Position numbers and translations under genes: made by a program
Notes under the pieces: generated by a model
The model's input: only the letters and a program-made list of their open reading frames with translations
Told to the model about the DNA's origin: nothing
Database searches by the model: none
Source: Isoetes taiwanensis
Taxonomy: Eukaryota; Streptophyta; Lycopodiopsida; Isoetales; Isoetaceae
Length of the DNA stretch: 64,000 bases
Reading direction: 5' to 3'
Assembly: GCA_021234155.1 (NCBI GenBank)
Contig: JAJEKV010000010.1
Location: forward strand, 15,820,275-15,884,274
Shown here: piece after piece, positions 23,116 to 34,559 of the stretch
Layout: each line of letters begins with the position of its first letter
How positions within the stretch are numbered: position 1 is the first letter of the stretch

Positions 23116-24393
23116 AAGAAAAATGCAAGGCAAATAAAGGGGTATAAACTAGTTATAGGGCAGGCTTGGGGCAAAGGGTTGGAGAAAGAGCATATGTCAT
23201 TCTTATATTTGATAAATAGTTAGAATATACTTACATAATACATTGCATTTTCACACTAGGTGTGTAAAAGTTGTTCAAGCATGTACACAGATATGGCAAA
23301 TGGAACTCCTTTCCGAAGTACCGCGACCAACAATAGCGGGGAGCAGGTAACTGGCCACGCCAAGAAGGAGGACCTAGAAATAGTGGAATTGTTTTTTTCT
23401 TTTTTCCTTCGTGCATAGGGCGGGCTCTTTGTTCTCAACTAGCATAACTATACGAATGACGAAGACAATAGCTCCTCAGAAGAGTTGTGAAGGTATTGTT
23501 GGCTTCATTTGCTGGAAAATTCTAGTTTTGTAGCATTTGAAGTTTTTCTTCCAATTTTTTCTTCTTAGTTTCTTATGTAAGGGGAGTTGGAGCACCAAGA
23601 TAAAATCTATCAAGCTTCTGTACTTTCAAGCAATTTCTTTAGCGAGAGACAAAAAAAAAAAAAAAAAAAAAAAATGTCCACGTGTGCCACATCATGGAAA
23701 AAATGACATGGCATCGTTTTTATCCTTGGATTTCATATTTCCAGAATCTGCGACCAGGGAAATTAGAAAATTCCCTGAAATTATCTTTGTCTTCTTCCAT
23801 CATACCATTTCTGCCTCTTAGATGGTTATGTTAGATTCATTAAAGCGCAATACATAGGTCTCAAAGCATAAAAACTAGGGAAGAGCCATCCAAAATACTA
23901 GAGAATGGGGACTACATGTTCAAAACAATGCCCCCCCTTTTTTTTACTACCAAGAGCATTGCGGTAAATGTCAGATGTGGGCATGTTATAGCCAGCCTTA
24001 AAAGGCAAAAAATCCACTAAGTCCACAAAAACGCCGTGTAATTTTTTTGGGCGTGGCTATAACATGTCAAAGACACGGATATACCATGGATTTGCCCGTG
24101 GCTATAACATGACAGCGTCCGATAAATACGGTGCTCCTGTTTTATAGGGCACAATTTTTCTGACTTTGATGGGTCTGATTATGTCAAAGGATGCAATTAT
24201 CAAGACTTTGCAGGTGCCACAGAGAACCATCATTATGCACCCAAGTAGCTAGGTAATTGCAAGACACATGTTACCTGATTTTCTTTATTGCAAAAGGACT
24301 CGACAAGTTGGTATGCGCCTAGCCTAATCTATCCAAAAAGATCTTATTGGCTATGAAGAAATTACCAATGCATTTCTTAGATGTCATCTTGTA
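23116..24393. other. Intergenic with poly(A) run and small inverted repeat
   Basis: A 24-base poly(A) lies at about 23650-23673. CATGTTATAGCCA (about 23978) is repeated in inverted form as TGGCTATAACATG near 24055 and 24098, giving two possible hairpins. No coding match was recognised. Confidence 0.45.
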
Positions 24394-24510
24394 CCTATTC
24401 GAGGTATTAGGGAAGGCATTCTGGCATGGACCCATGGGGTCCTGCGACCAGCATTAGCCAGAAGCGGGTCACTGATCACGCCGGAATGCCTGATCTAATA
24501 CCTTGAATGG
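24394..24510. mobile_element. Short foldback/MITE-like element
   Basis: The ends are imperfect inverted complements over about 34 bp: left CCTATTCGAGGTATTAG, right (reverse complement) CCATTCAAGGTATTAG, each followed by an AGGCATTC(T/C)GGC(A/G)TG block. Total length is 117 bp with no coding capacity. The target duplication is not clear, so the superfamily is unassigned. Confidence 0.6.
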
Positions 24511-25790
24511 ACAATATAGTATTTGGGGAGCTGTTTTGTCAAACATTTTCTTAAGCACCAGCGATGACGATGGCTCCCCCTACTTGCAGCAGCTTCTAAG
24601 TTAAAGCAGCTTCTAGTTTAACGCAAGGCAGAGTTTCAATGATCCGTCACATTTTTGCGCAGGTTTAGGCGAGTTTTTTCTTCAAACGGTTTAGCTTTGC
24701 AAAGATGCGACAAATTTTTGGCAGGAGGAAGAGTAGAGCACAAATCTTCCATTTTGCACAGATCTAGAAAGCTTGGTCTTCTGCTGCAGCACGGCTTCAA
24801 CAAAATCTGCCCCGAACAAGCACGATTCCTGCTTTTTTGATCTGGTGTCTATGGATTTGGCAGGGGATTCCAGTCTCGGTGCCAAAGATCTGTTTGGTGT
24901 TTGGGAATCAAGGTAGCTTCTTTAGGCTACAAGGTCCAGTTCATTTCTAGTCTAGTTTTTTATTTTCTGCAATGCTTCTTTTGGTACTTCTGCAAGGCTT
25001 GAAAACATGTAGGAGTTGAACCCAAACTATTGCCTCGTGTTTTATGCCTGTAGGATACGTATGCGCCATAGTCGACCACCATGGGATTCCCACTATGGTT
25101 TGTCCCATCTTATTTATTTCAAGCATCCGATGACACTCAATGGGTTTTGGGCCTGGTGGGGATCGCCCATTACCAATGGCTTTACCACTAGCATGTCACC
25201 CCAATGGACGTTCTTTTCATTACTTCTCCTTCCCTTTTTTCCCCCTTTCTGTTATGTGCATCGACGAGAGTCAATAAGTTCTGAGCATGGGTGAGGATCG
25301 CCCATTACCAATGGCTTTACCACTAGGTTGTCACTGTGATGAACATTTTTTTCATTATCCTCCTCTCGCCCTTCTTTTTTATTCTTCCACTTTTTTTTTG
25401 GCACCCGATGATGGTCAGTGGGTTTGGGGCCTAATGGGGGTCACCATTACCAATAGCTTGACCACTAGGCTGCCATCGCGATGTTTATTTTATTTTATTT
25501 TTTGTCTTAAGTCATTTTCTTTTTTGTACCTCACAAAGATGCATGAGGGGAATCCATGGTAATTGAATAGCACGTCATCTATCATACGGAATTGCCGACT
25601 ATACATAGTCCAGGGTCAGTTCTCTGGTTGATAAAAGAAGTCTGTTCTGGAGATTGGGTATGTGCATGCATCATCTTGAGTTGTATCATCTAACAGGGAT
25701 TTGGAACAATGAGTGTGTCGTTTGTCCTTCTGGATATTGAATAACCGCTAATGTTGTTGTACGGCATAGGAGTGCTATATGTTGGTTGCC
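24511..25790. other. Intergenic with a three-copy diverged minisatellite
   Basis: From 25123 to about 25500 a unit of roughly 100-150 bp containing CCATTACCAATGGCTTTACC occurs three times (about 25165, 25301 and 25443) with divergence, separated by T/C-rich runs. No gene was recognised. Confidence 0.6.
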
Positions 25791-26500
25791 TCATATAGTC
25801 AAACATACACAATTTAGCAAGAATGTTTTTCCTCTACTGGCCTTTCCATCGATGAATATAGCTTGGTTGCTTTCTGGTATTTCTAGACATTCTTGAATGA
25901 AGCTATATATTTCATGTTGGCCAGTATTCAATACACTTGTCATCTGCACCACAATATCTAAGTACCTCTGATGGTCAGAAAATTTTTGTAGTTCGCGCAT
26001 AACATTTCTTTGAAGATGAGAATGTAGCTGAAGACGGAATGCCATGATGTTGGTATTACGTTGCGTTAGAGAATTGTTAGTTAAATTAAGTGATTCATTT
26101 AATGCAATTGCTTCATCATTTGGGTATTCATCTAATATGCCAGTACCCGTTGGTGATTTGAACCTGGTCTATAGCTCCACCCCTGGACCTTGATCGAGCA
26201 ATAGCATGGCAAAAAGAAATCGCAGATGTATGGGACTCAGTGATAGGAAAACTGCTTCTTCCATGACTAAGACTGATTCATTATGTGCTACGAGCAAGGC
26301 TTTCAGTTTCTGCAACTTGTTGGTACGTTTCATATTGTTGCTCATTGACGATATTCAACTCATCCCATGTTCTCGTAGGGCGATGCAGCAAGATGTAGCT
26401 TAAATAAAATGCTTCTCCTACCCGAGGCAATAGCGATCATATCCTACATACAACTGGATGCCTTACCCTTTTCTTCATTATGTTTCTCGTGGAGCCCTCC
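25791..26500 (-). pseudogene. Helitron RepHel (PIF1-type helicase) fragment
   Basis: On the minus strand from about 26470: GEAFYLSYILLHRPTRTWDE then LNIVNEQQYETYQQVAE, the conserved block just upstream of the helicase in plant Helitrons. After frame breaks come DEYPNDEAIALNESL and then (26045-25791) VLNTGQHEIYSFIQECLEI and AIFIDGKASRGKTFLLN, the Walker A region. The Walker A glycines are changed (usually GPGGTGKT), and several stops interrupt the frame. The Rep nuclease part and the Helitron ends were not found. Confidence 0.75.
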
Positions 26501-26931
26501 TGCTCTTGTTCCATTGGCTTCCAAATTCAATTGTCAATGTTCAATTATATACACTCAACATATGTTGTTCATAATATTGAATGTATGTGAAGGCATCAAA
26601 CTTGAGATCCAGAGGATGCAAGTATTATCAATCCAACAACGACCTCGTGTTCAAATGTGGACTTTTTGCTCCACTGCTTGGTTTCAATTTGGACTCTTAC
26701 CCACTAATATCCCAAGGTACTTATAGCTATTGGTAATTTCTACAAGTTCACCTTGATAATAGAACTTTAAATGATCAGTCTTTTTTACCCCAAGCACAAT
26801 CACTTTGGTCTTATCCATATTAACTTGCATGCCTTTTGCATCACAAAATAATGAAAGCGCATCCAAATACCGTTGCAACCTCTGTATGCTCCTAAATAGC
26901 AATACCACATCATCAGCATATAAACTAAGCA

Positions 26932-28283
26932 CACTACAAGGGATAGTCGACCTTCAACGACGTCCACAGGTTGAAGAACGACGTCGCGTCGTCGTGGAAC
27001 GACGACAACGTCGTTCGACGACTTTGACGTCGTTCAACGGCACCTCTACGTCGTTCATCGACGCCACACAGAGCTGACGTGTCGCGTCGGCCTGCGTGGC
27101 ATGGTGATGTTGCCAAGCTGGCAGGCCTGCGTGTGAAGACACGTCAGCTAGACGTCGTTCAACGACGCCACACAGAGCTGGCGTGTTCACCATGCCTGCA
27201 TGGCATGGCGCTGTTGCCAAGCTGGCAGGCCTGCGTGACAAGACACGTCAGCTGGACGTCGTTGAATGACGTCCCACGGAGCTGACATGTTCACCACGCC
27301 GGTGTGGCATAATGCTGTTGCCAAGCTGGCAGGCCTGCGTATAAAGACACGTCAGCTAAACGTCGTTCAACGATGCCGCACAGAGCTGACGTGTCCGACC
27401 ATGCCTGCGTGGCATGGTGTTGTTGCCAAGCTGGCAGACCTGCGTGACAAGACACATCAGCCTGACGTCGTTGAACGACGCGACGTATGAAAATGTTAAC
27501 TCGTCACCTTGATGTGTTAAAGGACGTGGCATACGAAAATTAACACGTCAGCTTGACGTCGTTAAACGATGTTCATACGAAAATTTTAAGATAAAAACAG
27601 TATCCGATCTATCTATTCTCAAGAAAAAAGTAGGGCAGATCCGATGGCGATAACCCGAAGCAAGTATCGAATCCTTCGGATGTTGAAGGACTTGGCTAGT
27701 TGTGCAGGAGGTAGGCCTGCTAGTTCAAGGCGCAGGTCATCAGTGGCGAAGTCAGCACCGGTAAAGGAAAAGAGATGCAAGGGAAAGCAGAAACCCAAGG
27801 AGTCAAAATCAATGAAAAAACTTTCCACTGATCAATCCAGCACCAGCAGAGGCCGACGAAGAATCCCACGTCAGCGGACAAGTGGCCGCCATGTCAAAGA
27901 TGTCGTTCAACGACGTCATACACGTGGCTGCCATGTCAGAGTTTCCGCTGGCGACGCCACGCTGGATCGCCGCACAGTGGCAGTCGACGTGTCCTTTTCG
28001 TCGACGAACGACGTTGCCAGCTCGTCAGCCACATCAGTTGGCAACGCCGCGCTGGCCGCGGTGCCGCGTGGCATCAGCCACGTGTACAGTGCATCGTTCA
28101 ACGACGTAATGTCGTCGCTTAAAAACGACGCGGTTGCGACGCGTATAACGACGCACCCACGTCGTAGAACGTGTAGACGTCGTTATAGGCGTCGTTTATC
28201 GACTTTTTGCCGACGTTCATCGACGTTCAAACGACGTCTGGACGTCGTAATAGACGTCGTAACAGGGCAACGTTTTTGTAGTG
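26932..28283. mobile_element. Non-autonomous CACTA element, CpG-rich, complete with GCA target duplication
   Basis: 1352 bp. It starts CACTACAAGGGATAG and ends CGTTTTTGTAGTG, and GCA flanks both ends (26929-26931 and 28284-28286). Subterminal regions are packed with a near-palindromic motif of the type GACGTCGTTCAACGACG, often shortened to ACGTCGTT or AACGACG. Local GC and CpG content are far above the AT-rich surroundings. No transposase is encoded. The 236-codon open frame at 27644-28351 runs across the terminus and has repeat-driven composition, so it is not accepted as a gene. Mobilisation would need a transposase supplied by an autonomous CACTA element. Confidence 0.9.
27060..27490. repeat. 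Four tandem units of about 104 bp inside the CACTA element
   Basis: The block TTGCCAAGCTGGCAG recurs at 27110, 27214, 27318 and 27423, a period of 104-105 bp. Each unit also carries a GACACGTCAGCT segment and a GACGTCGTT(C/G)AACGA palindrome, so the repeat multiplies the subterminal motif. Confidence 0.9.
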
Positions 28284-28335
28284 GCATAAGAACATATTTA
28301 GGCAATTTTTTCAGTGGATTTTATGAAGGGAGGTT

Positions 28336-28629
28336 TCATTTAAGAGAATAAGAAATAGCCATAGTTAAAATAAGTACTCTATTACTTTTTTAGGATTAGC
28401 CAAACTATTTTTCCTCTTTTCCTTAAAGAAAAAGGGATTAGTCTTTCTTTATATTACAATATTAATATATTGAATTATTAATAGCCAAACAAAAATGAAT
28501 TCTTAAAAGATTTTTATATATTCTTATTAAAGATTTTAATGAATCCCCAAAAATGAATTCACTTCACTCATTATGTGCCTGAAAAGAGCTATATCTGAGG
28601 AAGCACCACCCACTTTTTTTTTTTAAACA
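28336..28629. other. AT-rich stretch, nothing recognised
   Basis: Low-complexity AT-rich sequence with TTAATATAT-like runs between two LINE fragments. Confidence 0.5.
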
Positions 28630-29280
28630 ATCCAAGTTATCCATATTCTACCATAAATCCCCTAGACAAGAAATATTATGCTGTAGCCATTTAGTATAGA
28701 TCTAGGATGCCTTAAAGCCAGAGGAGTACCATTAAGAATTTTAGAAACATGATTCCAAGCATTAATATTATTCCTCCGAAGGGGTGAACTATTAGCACAA
28801 GACTTAATATCCACAAAGGCAGAGGAACGTAACTGATGCTGTAAGGAGAGGTGCCCTTTAATGAGGCTCTTCTGAAGCAAGAAATTAATGAATATGGATG
28901 CAGGATTCTGTTGATGATATAAGGATCTTTTTATAAATTTTCCAGCAAGAACATAAGCTTGGATGAGAAGATTTTTGCAACCTAGAAGATAGGTAGATTT
29001 TGGAGCAAGAAGAGCGGAGGAGAACTAAACATGAGAGCTAGCAATGACTGAGTTTGCTATAATGGTTCTATCAGCAAGGGAGAGTTAAAAATTTTTAGTT
29101 TCTTCTTCATTTTGAAAACACTTGGAGTCCATAAGCCATTAATATTCAAGCCCAAGGAGAGGGGCATACCCAATAAATTGGTGACTTGAGAAGGAAGGAT
29201 ACACTTAATACCAAGAAGATCAGGCTGCTCAATATCCCTAATAATTTGGCATTGAAGATGACGAGGTACGTAAATCTGAG
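28630..29280 (-). mobile_element. L1-type LINE fragment (RT thumb region)
   Basis: On the minus strand: VTNLLGMPLSLGLNINGLW and TPSVFKMKKKL, matching the block VTLLGLPLALSDGIKGLW of the L1-type ORF2 at about 41450. Degraded sequence follows to LNGTPLALRHPRSIL. Frameshifts are present. It abuts the copia B remnant at 29281. Confidence 0.7.
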
Positions 29281-29880
29281 TTGCATGCTTTAACACATAA
29301 GAAGAATGCTGGAAAACTCATGATTATATATTCAGGAGCTGAGAGGACAGTAATTTGTTTCTCTAAAATGCTTAAAGACTGCAAAGGGAGAGGAGATGGA
29401 CATGTCCAGTTAGGAAATGGAGAACTCCAGGAGATTGAAGATAGTGGAATGCTCGAGCTTTTTGACCTGGAGGGAATGATAGTTAAATTAAAGGATGTAT
29501 TTTATGTTCTTGGAATAGTTAGAAATTTAATTTCTGTGTGCCAATTAGTTGACCTTGGGTATAATGTTGTCTTTGAAAGACTGCAATGTAAAGTGTTCAA
29601 GGTAATAAAGTCACTTTTACTGGAAGACATATTGGGAATTTGTTTGGCTTGAATGCAGACCACTATTTGCTAAGCCTAGACTTAGTTGCATGCCCATCTG
29701 TTAAAATATGGCATGAAAGGCTGTGTCATTTGAACCCCAGGTCAGTAGAACAACTAATTAAACAAGGCCTGATCAATGCTCAAGAAAGCAATGATGATGA
29801 GTTCAAATGTGCAAGCTGTCTACTTGGGAAACATAACAGGCTCCCTTTTAATAAATCTTCAAAACGGGCAAATGGGATAC

Positions 29881-31115
29881 CTTTTTTTTTTATGAACGTG
29901 GACCTTTATTACTCAAAAGAATACAAAGAGTACATGGGGGACTCAAAACCCAGTGGAGAAGATATCCACTAGAGCAACATTACCCACCACATACATAACA
30001 TAGAAAAGCAGAGAACACAGATCACCACGAGCACAACTATTTGCTATGAGTAGGTGTGAATCTGAAGATATTGCTCCCAAATGACACTTTTGATGTCATC
30101 CTTTAAGGAAGAACACTTGGACTACGGGCATCGCTAAGCACTTGTGTATCTGAGAAGACATGTCCCTTGAAGATGAGGAGATTTTGTCTCTTCCAAATGG
30201 ACCAAAGGATCCAGGCAGATGCTAAGTGGAAAGCCCTCTTTGCCAACTTGTCCCAAGAACTAGGATAGACTGACAATAGGACCTACTGACTATTCAAGTC
30301 ACAATGGAAAAGACTCAAAAGCCACTGCCAAGCAAGTCGAACATGGTGACACAAGAAAAAGCAGTGCTCAATTGTCTCATCCCACAGCATGCAAAGAGGG
30401 CAGATCACAGAGACTTCTGGACGAAATCGATGAGCAACAGTGTTTACCCGCACGCATCTATGAGTGATCTGCCACCATAAAATAGATAGCTTAGGATGAA
30501 GCAATTTATCCCATACCCATCGCCAGACTGCTTTACGATGAGGCTCAGGGATAACTAAAGGCCACTTTGGCGATGGAGGCAACACTTCAGGATGAAGCAG
30601 GACCACATACATCGAGTGCACCAGGTGCTCCTCCTTAACACTGCCATGAACCACCCAGAGCTGGGGAGCCACGTCTTGTGGGTGTGGAGGAAGTGTAGCA
30701 GCTACTTTTTTCCAAATGCCCCAAACCCAACGAAGGAGAAGGAACTTCAATTTGAACTCATTCCACGTCAACAATCTTGTCTCATTATACCATGCAGATA
30801 CCGTGAGCACACCTGCTGCTCGCCACCGACGTTGCGTCAATGGATGGACAGAAGAGACCAGGGGACAATCTGCCTGGCCGTCATCCAAAGTGATCCACCA
30901 ACAACTGGCTGTAGGATCTGTGTGGGCCATTGGATGGAACTGAAACAAAGTGCGCACAGTCTCCCAAGCAGCTAGCAACCCCTTGAGGAAAGGAGAAGCA
31001 TTAGGATATGGAGAAAGTGGATAGAATAATGCCCATGGGAGGAGAGGCTTAATGGATGGAGAGCCAAAGGAAATGCACATCTGTAAAGACTGGTGAATGA
31101 GACGCAGACCTGGAG
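29881..31115 (-). mobile_element. 5'-truncated L1-type LINE with 11-bp target duplication
   Basis: AAATGGGATAC occurs on both sides (29870-29880 and 31116-31126). The poly(T) at 29882-29890 is the poly(A) tail of a minus-strand element. The body holds one open frame (31080-30283, 265 residues), the C-terminal part of L1 ORF2. It shows WDKLLHPKLSILWWQITHRC and the zf-RVT motif CPLCMLWDETIEHCFFLC. The uninterrupted frame and perfect duplication make it one of the younger insertions here. Confidence 0.9.
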
Positions 31116-32479
31116 AAATGGGATACTTGATTGGTGCACACAGATCTGTGTGGCCCCATTGAAAGTCACCAGCATGACATGAACAATACGTGGATCTAGA
31201 TATGTGAGAGACTTGGATATGTGATAAATTATGGCATTTTAAGCCCCATTGTCTTATAACAAGACTAACAAAACATCATTGTTGCTCAAAACCTATCGAA
31301 ATTACCTGTTCCATAACAACACAAAAAAGAATTACATTTTGTTCCTCAATCAAGTACTTGATATCAGTCTTCAATCCAACTTTAGACATGGTATATTGTT
31401 TAAGGTCAAAAGACTTGGCCTTTGAAGCTTTCAAGTAATACCTCAGTGAAGTTGAACTAGAAATAGGAAGGAAGGTGAGGTGTCTACACTCAGATTTTTT
31501 TTTTTTTTTTTTTTTTGGGGCACCTCTCAAATGAATTCAAGGCTTGCTGCAAATACAGAAGCACTAAGAGACAGTTGACTTATAGGTTCTCTCCTCAACA
31601 AGATGGGATTGCAGAGAGAAAGAACCGTACCATTCTTAATGTTGTGAGGATCATGCTCAGGTACATTGGCCTACCAAATTTTTTGTGGGAAGAAGCAGTC
31701 AGAACATGTGTTTATGTATAAAATTTGTTGCCCGCAACAAGTATGAATGGTGCTATGCCCAAGATGCTTTGGAATGGTAAGACATCAAGTTATGAAAAAT
31801 TAAAAACCTATGGATGTTTAGCTTTTGTGCATGTGCCAGAAGAGCTTAGGAAAAAACTTGATGACAGGGCCTATATCTCATACTTAGTGGGATATGCTAT
31901 AGCCTTTATGATCTAAAGGTAAAAGGACATTGGTAAGTAGAGATCTGGTATTTGATGAAACACAGTAAGTATAAAGTCATTCCAAACGTAAACACTCAAG
32001 ATGGGATCACAGAGATCAGAATGAAGCCCAAAACTGATATGATGGAGATCCAAAATTTAGAGCCGAGGGTTAAATTCGTTTTCGATGACACAGAAGAGCC
32101 TGCAACTAAACTGATCAATGCTAATGTTAATCCTGAGTTTGTGCAGATTCAACCAGAAAATCTTCAACAAGAGGAAACACTTGTAGATCAACCTGCAAAA
32201 AAAAGAGAAGAACAAAGACAAAAACGCTGCAAGTGAATGCTAATGTAAATGATGAGCTACATGGTGAGACATACATGGCAAAAGTAAAAGACTCATAGAA
32301 CAAAGAGGTGAGCTACATGATTTATTTGAAGTTCTAACGCTGTCCGATTTTAATGTATTGTGTTATTGTGCAAGTAAAAAAAGGCAGCTTTTGAATTCGA
32401 GGGTTTGCAATTCCAATGGATCTGTGGGGGTTGGTCTGGCATAGCTGTCGGATGGAGCAATTTAAATACAAGGAGGGAA

Positions 32480-32586
32480 TAGAGTTATGCATGGCTTGGT
32501 TTCGAGTTTATTCTAAGATCGGGAGACAAGGCTTGGGTTCTCCAAGATTTAGATTACATTGCTACAGTGTTTCAAGGTAGTCTCCT
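32480..32586 (+). repeat. Copia B 3' LTR, left part (continues at 53010)
   Basis: Matches 55130-55240 in the copia B2 5' LTR (shared GAGTTTATTCT, GGAGACAAGGCTTGGG, ACAGTGTTT or ATAGTGTTT, GGTAGTCTC). The LTR is interrupted by copia A at CTCCT and resumes at 53010. Confidence 0.75.
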
Positions 32587-33013
32587 TGTTAAGAATGTTA
32601 ATGTGTTGCAAAACCATTATATTATTGTGTTCATTGAATATTCATAGAAAAGAAATGGTTCAATGGTCTGCAATATAATATTCAAACAGGTTTATGAATT
32701 ACCCTAGATCCTAGCTCGGTGAACAGTGTCACCGGCCAGGTGGATACAAAAGCAAGCATCTAGCAACCGACTAGATGATTCAATGGGTAAGATGCTGGGA
32801 TTGCCGGAATGCGGTGATCCCCTAGTATGTATAAAATAGAAATTCTTTATGTACGTATAACTGCATGAATTGAGATAATGAGTTGAAGTTCCGGCAATTG
32901 CTTATGATTATTTTCCTTGTATTCATAGGTTTATTTGAATAACTTGGTTTTGTGTGTGACATTGCTCTATTTCCAATTTCTTTAGCTAATAGAAGGTCAA
33001 AGTTAATCTCACA
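32587..33013 (+). repeat. Copia A 5' LTR
   Basis: Begins TGTTAAGAATG and ends AATCTCACA. Contains TATAAAATAG at about 32829 as a likely promoter element. The left flank is CTCCT. Confidence 0.95.
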
Positions 33014-33014
33014 G

Positions 33015-33026
33015 TGGTATCAGAGC
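33015..33026 (+). promoter_or_regulatory. Copia A primer-binding site
   Basis: TGGTATCAGAGC, one base after the 5' LTR, is the usual initiator tRNA-Met primer site of plant copia elements. Confidence 0.9.
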
Positions 33027-33036
33027 TAACTGCACA

Positions 33037-33600
33037 ATGTCCACACGATTTGGTGCTACTCTCTTAAGCTCAGTAGAAGTTTCCCAGGGAGTTGGAGATT
33101 TTCAAATATGGAAAGAGAGAGTTAAAGAGGTTTTACAATTTGAGGAATTATGGTATATAATTGAACCTGGTACTAATGTTGATGATGAAATGAGCAGTTC
33201 AGCAATAGGAGAAACTTCAACAGCAAAATCAGGGGAGTCTACTGCAAAATCCAAAGAGGTAAGTGTTAGCAGTGATAAGGCAGGTGATGAGTTAAAAGTA
33301 AGCCAGGATAAAGCTATAATTATGTGCAAAGTTGCACCAAGTATTATGCTTAAGCTAAGGGACTTGAGTCCTAGGGAGGCATGAAGGTATTTGATCGAAA
33401 CATACCAAACTAAGAGCTCATCTCAGATTGATGTTCTGGAAAAAGAGATTAGAAAAATGAGATTTGATGACAAGACAGATTTGACTACAATGTTCCACAA
33501 GTTTGATTCCTAGGATGGGTCCTATGATACAACTAGTTGGCCGAAGTGAAGTGGTGTTCTCATTGAGCTTTGTAAAACACTGAGTACAATGGATCCCTCA
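33037..33600 (+). pseudogene. gag: Copia A gag, N-terminal part
   Basis: Starts MSTRFGATLLSSVEVSQGVG and has the FQIWKERVKEVL block typical of copia gag N-termini. An in-frame TGA at 33382 and further stops follow while homology continues to about 33600 (YLIETYQTKSSSQIDVLEKE). It matches the gag start of copia B2 at 55403. Confidence 0.8.
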
Positions 33601-34559
33601 CTAGGGGTAGATAAATTTGGAAATATGAACTTTAAATGCTCCGAAACTAGACAATCATCGAGAGCATGATGATACTGAAGAATACAACATAAAAAATGGT
33701 TTTATCCGCCACTTGGTCGATGCAAAGGTGAGACGACCTGGTGACTGCTTCTCATCGGGAAGAAGAACTACGCCTTCTTAGGTTTTTGAGGAAAACCCAA
33801 GCAAATAGTTGAAGCACGACCCCACGCGCTCTGGCAACCACAAGACCTTAAAAAATCCTGCAGAGTCAAGGCTAAAAGAAAAATAACCCGTCAATGAGTT
33901 AGAAGCCATAGGCAAGAAGACTCGGAGGGTCCAGGGCCATGCCGAGAAAGAAACAACAGCCGACCAATTGGGAACCGTCCGCGGAATGACCATCGCGGGA
34001 AAAAACAACCGATTAGTGCTGCCTCGGAGGCTACAGCGCCACGCCGAGAAAAAACAATAAATATGATATCGGAGGCAACAGCACCACACCGAAGAATTGA
34101 CTCAGAGGCTACAATGCTATACCGAGAGAAAACATGAATGAATAAAATACTGTAATGATAAGTATGTCTCGGAGGCTACAGTGCCACGCCGAGAAAAAAT
34201 GAATAAGAACATCTCGGAGGCTACAATGCCACACCGAGAAAAAATGAAAAATAAGAACGTGTAAATTTACATTAAACTAGAAAGAAACAAAGAGGATAAT
34301 AGCTGCTACAGAGCGACCCAATAAGTATAGACAAATAGACACATACAGATGACCAACCGACTAAAAAGAAATGAAGCAACTTTAACGATGGAACATGAAA
34401 AGAGAAAAAGGAAAAACTGACGAAGATATGACCAAGCTCGGATATGATAAAGGGAGAGGGGGGCGGGAAACTTGTGGAGCTAGAAAAGAGCAACAAGAAA
34501 AAGAAGCTCAAGAGAACGCCGATGACTGCAAATGAGGAAGGGGGCGGTATAAATAGGAG
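33601..34559. other. Non-gag insert with six hairpin-capable repeats
   Basis: This stretch separates the two parts of gag and has no coding match. From 33921 to 34242 a motif of about 30 bp starts CTCGGAGGCTACA and ends CCGAGAAA. It occurs about six times (33921, 34023, about 34070, 34101, 34168, 34213), partly degenerate. Each copy could form a CTCGG/CCGAG stem. A TATAAATAGG sequence sits at about 34548. The insert boundaries and target duplication were not resolved. Confidence 0.6.

Larger units (their letters stand above)
26690..28335 (-). mobile_element. LINE RT fragment split by a CACTA element
   Basis: Positions 26931-26690 (minus) give the RT block SLYADDVVLLF, KGMQVNMDKTKVIVLGVKK and NSYKYLGILV. 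The same frame continues upstream at 28284-28335 once the intervening CACTA element and one copy of its GCA duplication are removed (KKLPKYVLM joined to LSLYADD). It is only a fragment, related to the family at 250-2400 and 9541-11007 but clearly diverged. Confidence 0.75.
29281..32586 (+). mobile_element. Ty1/copia element B, decayed pol (protease, integrase), 3' LTR split
   Basis: The order is copia-like: protease (SGAERTVI, 29335), LKDVFYVLGIVRNLISVCQL, the pre-integrase zinc region (WHERLCHLNPRSVEQL, CASCLLGKHNRLPF), integrase core pieces (VHTDLCGPIE at about 31135; RFSPQQDGIAERKNRTIL at about 31585), and the post-integrase region (YGCLAFVHVPEELRKKLDDR). RT and RNase H are deleted. A LINE is inserted at 29881. 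An open minus-strand stretch at 31276-31500 beside a poly(T) run may be a scrambled insert. The right side, from about 32480, is LTR sequence that continues at 53010-53175 beyond copia A. Confidence 0.75.

Noticed and set aside
27644-28351. 236-codon plus-strand open frame
   Set aside because: It lies within the CACTA subterminal repeats, crosses the element end into LINE sequence, and its Arg/Ser-rich composition follows from the ACGTCGTT repeats.
30592-30975. 127-residue plus-strand ORF
   Set aside because: It is a shadow of the intact minus-strand L1 ORF2 C-terminus.
31276-31530. Minus-strand ORF as an inverted copia integrase piece
   Set aside because: The resemblance (YYLKASKAKSFD) is too short and the poly(T) run may drive the frame; inversion not demonstrated.
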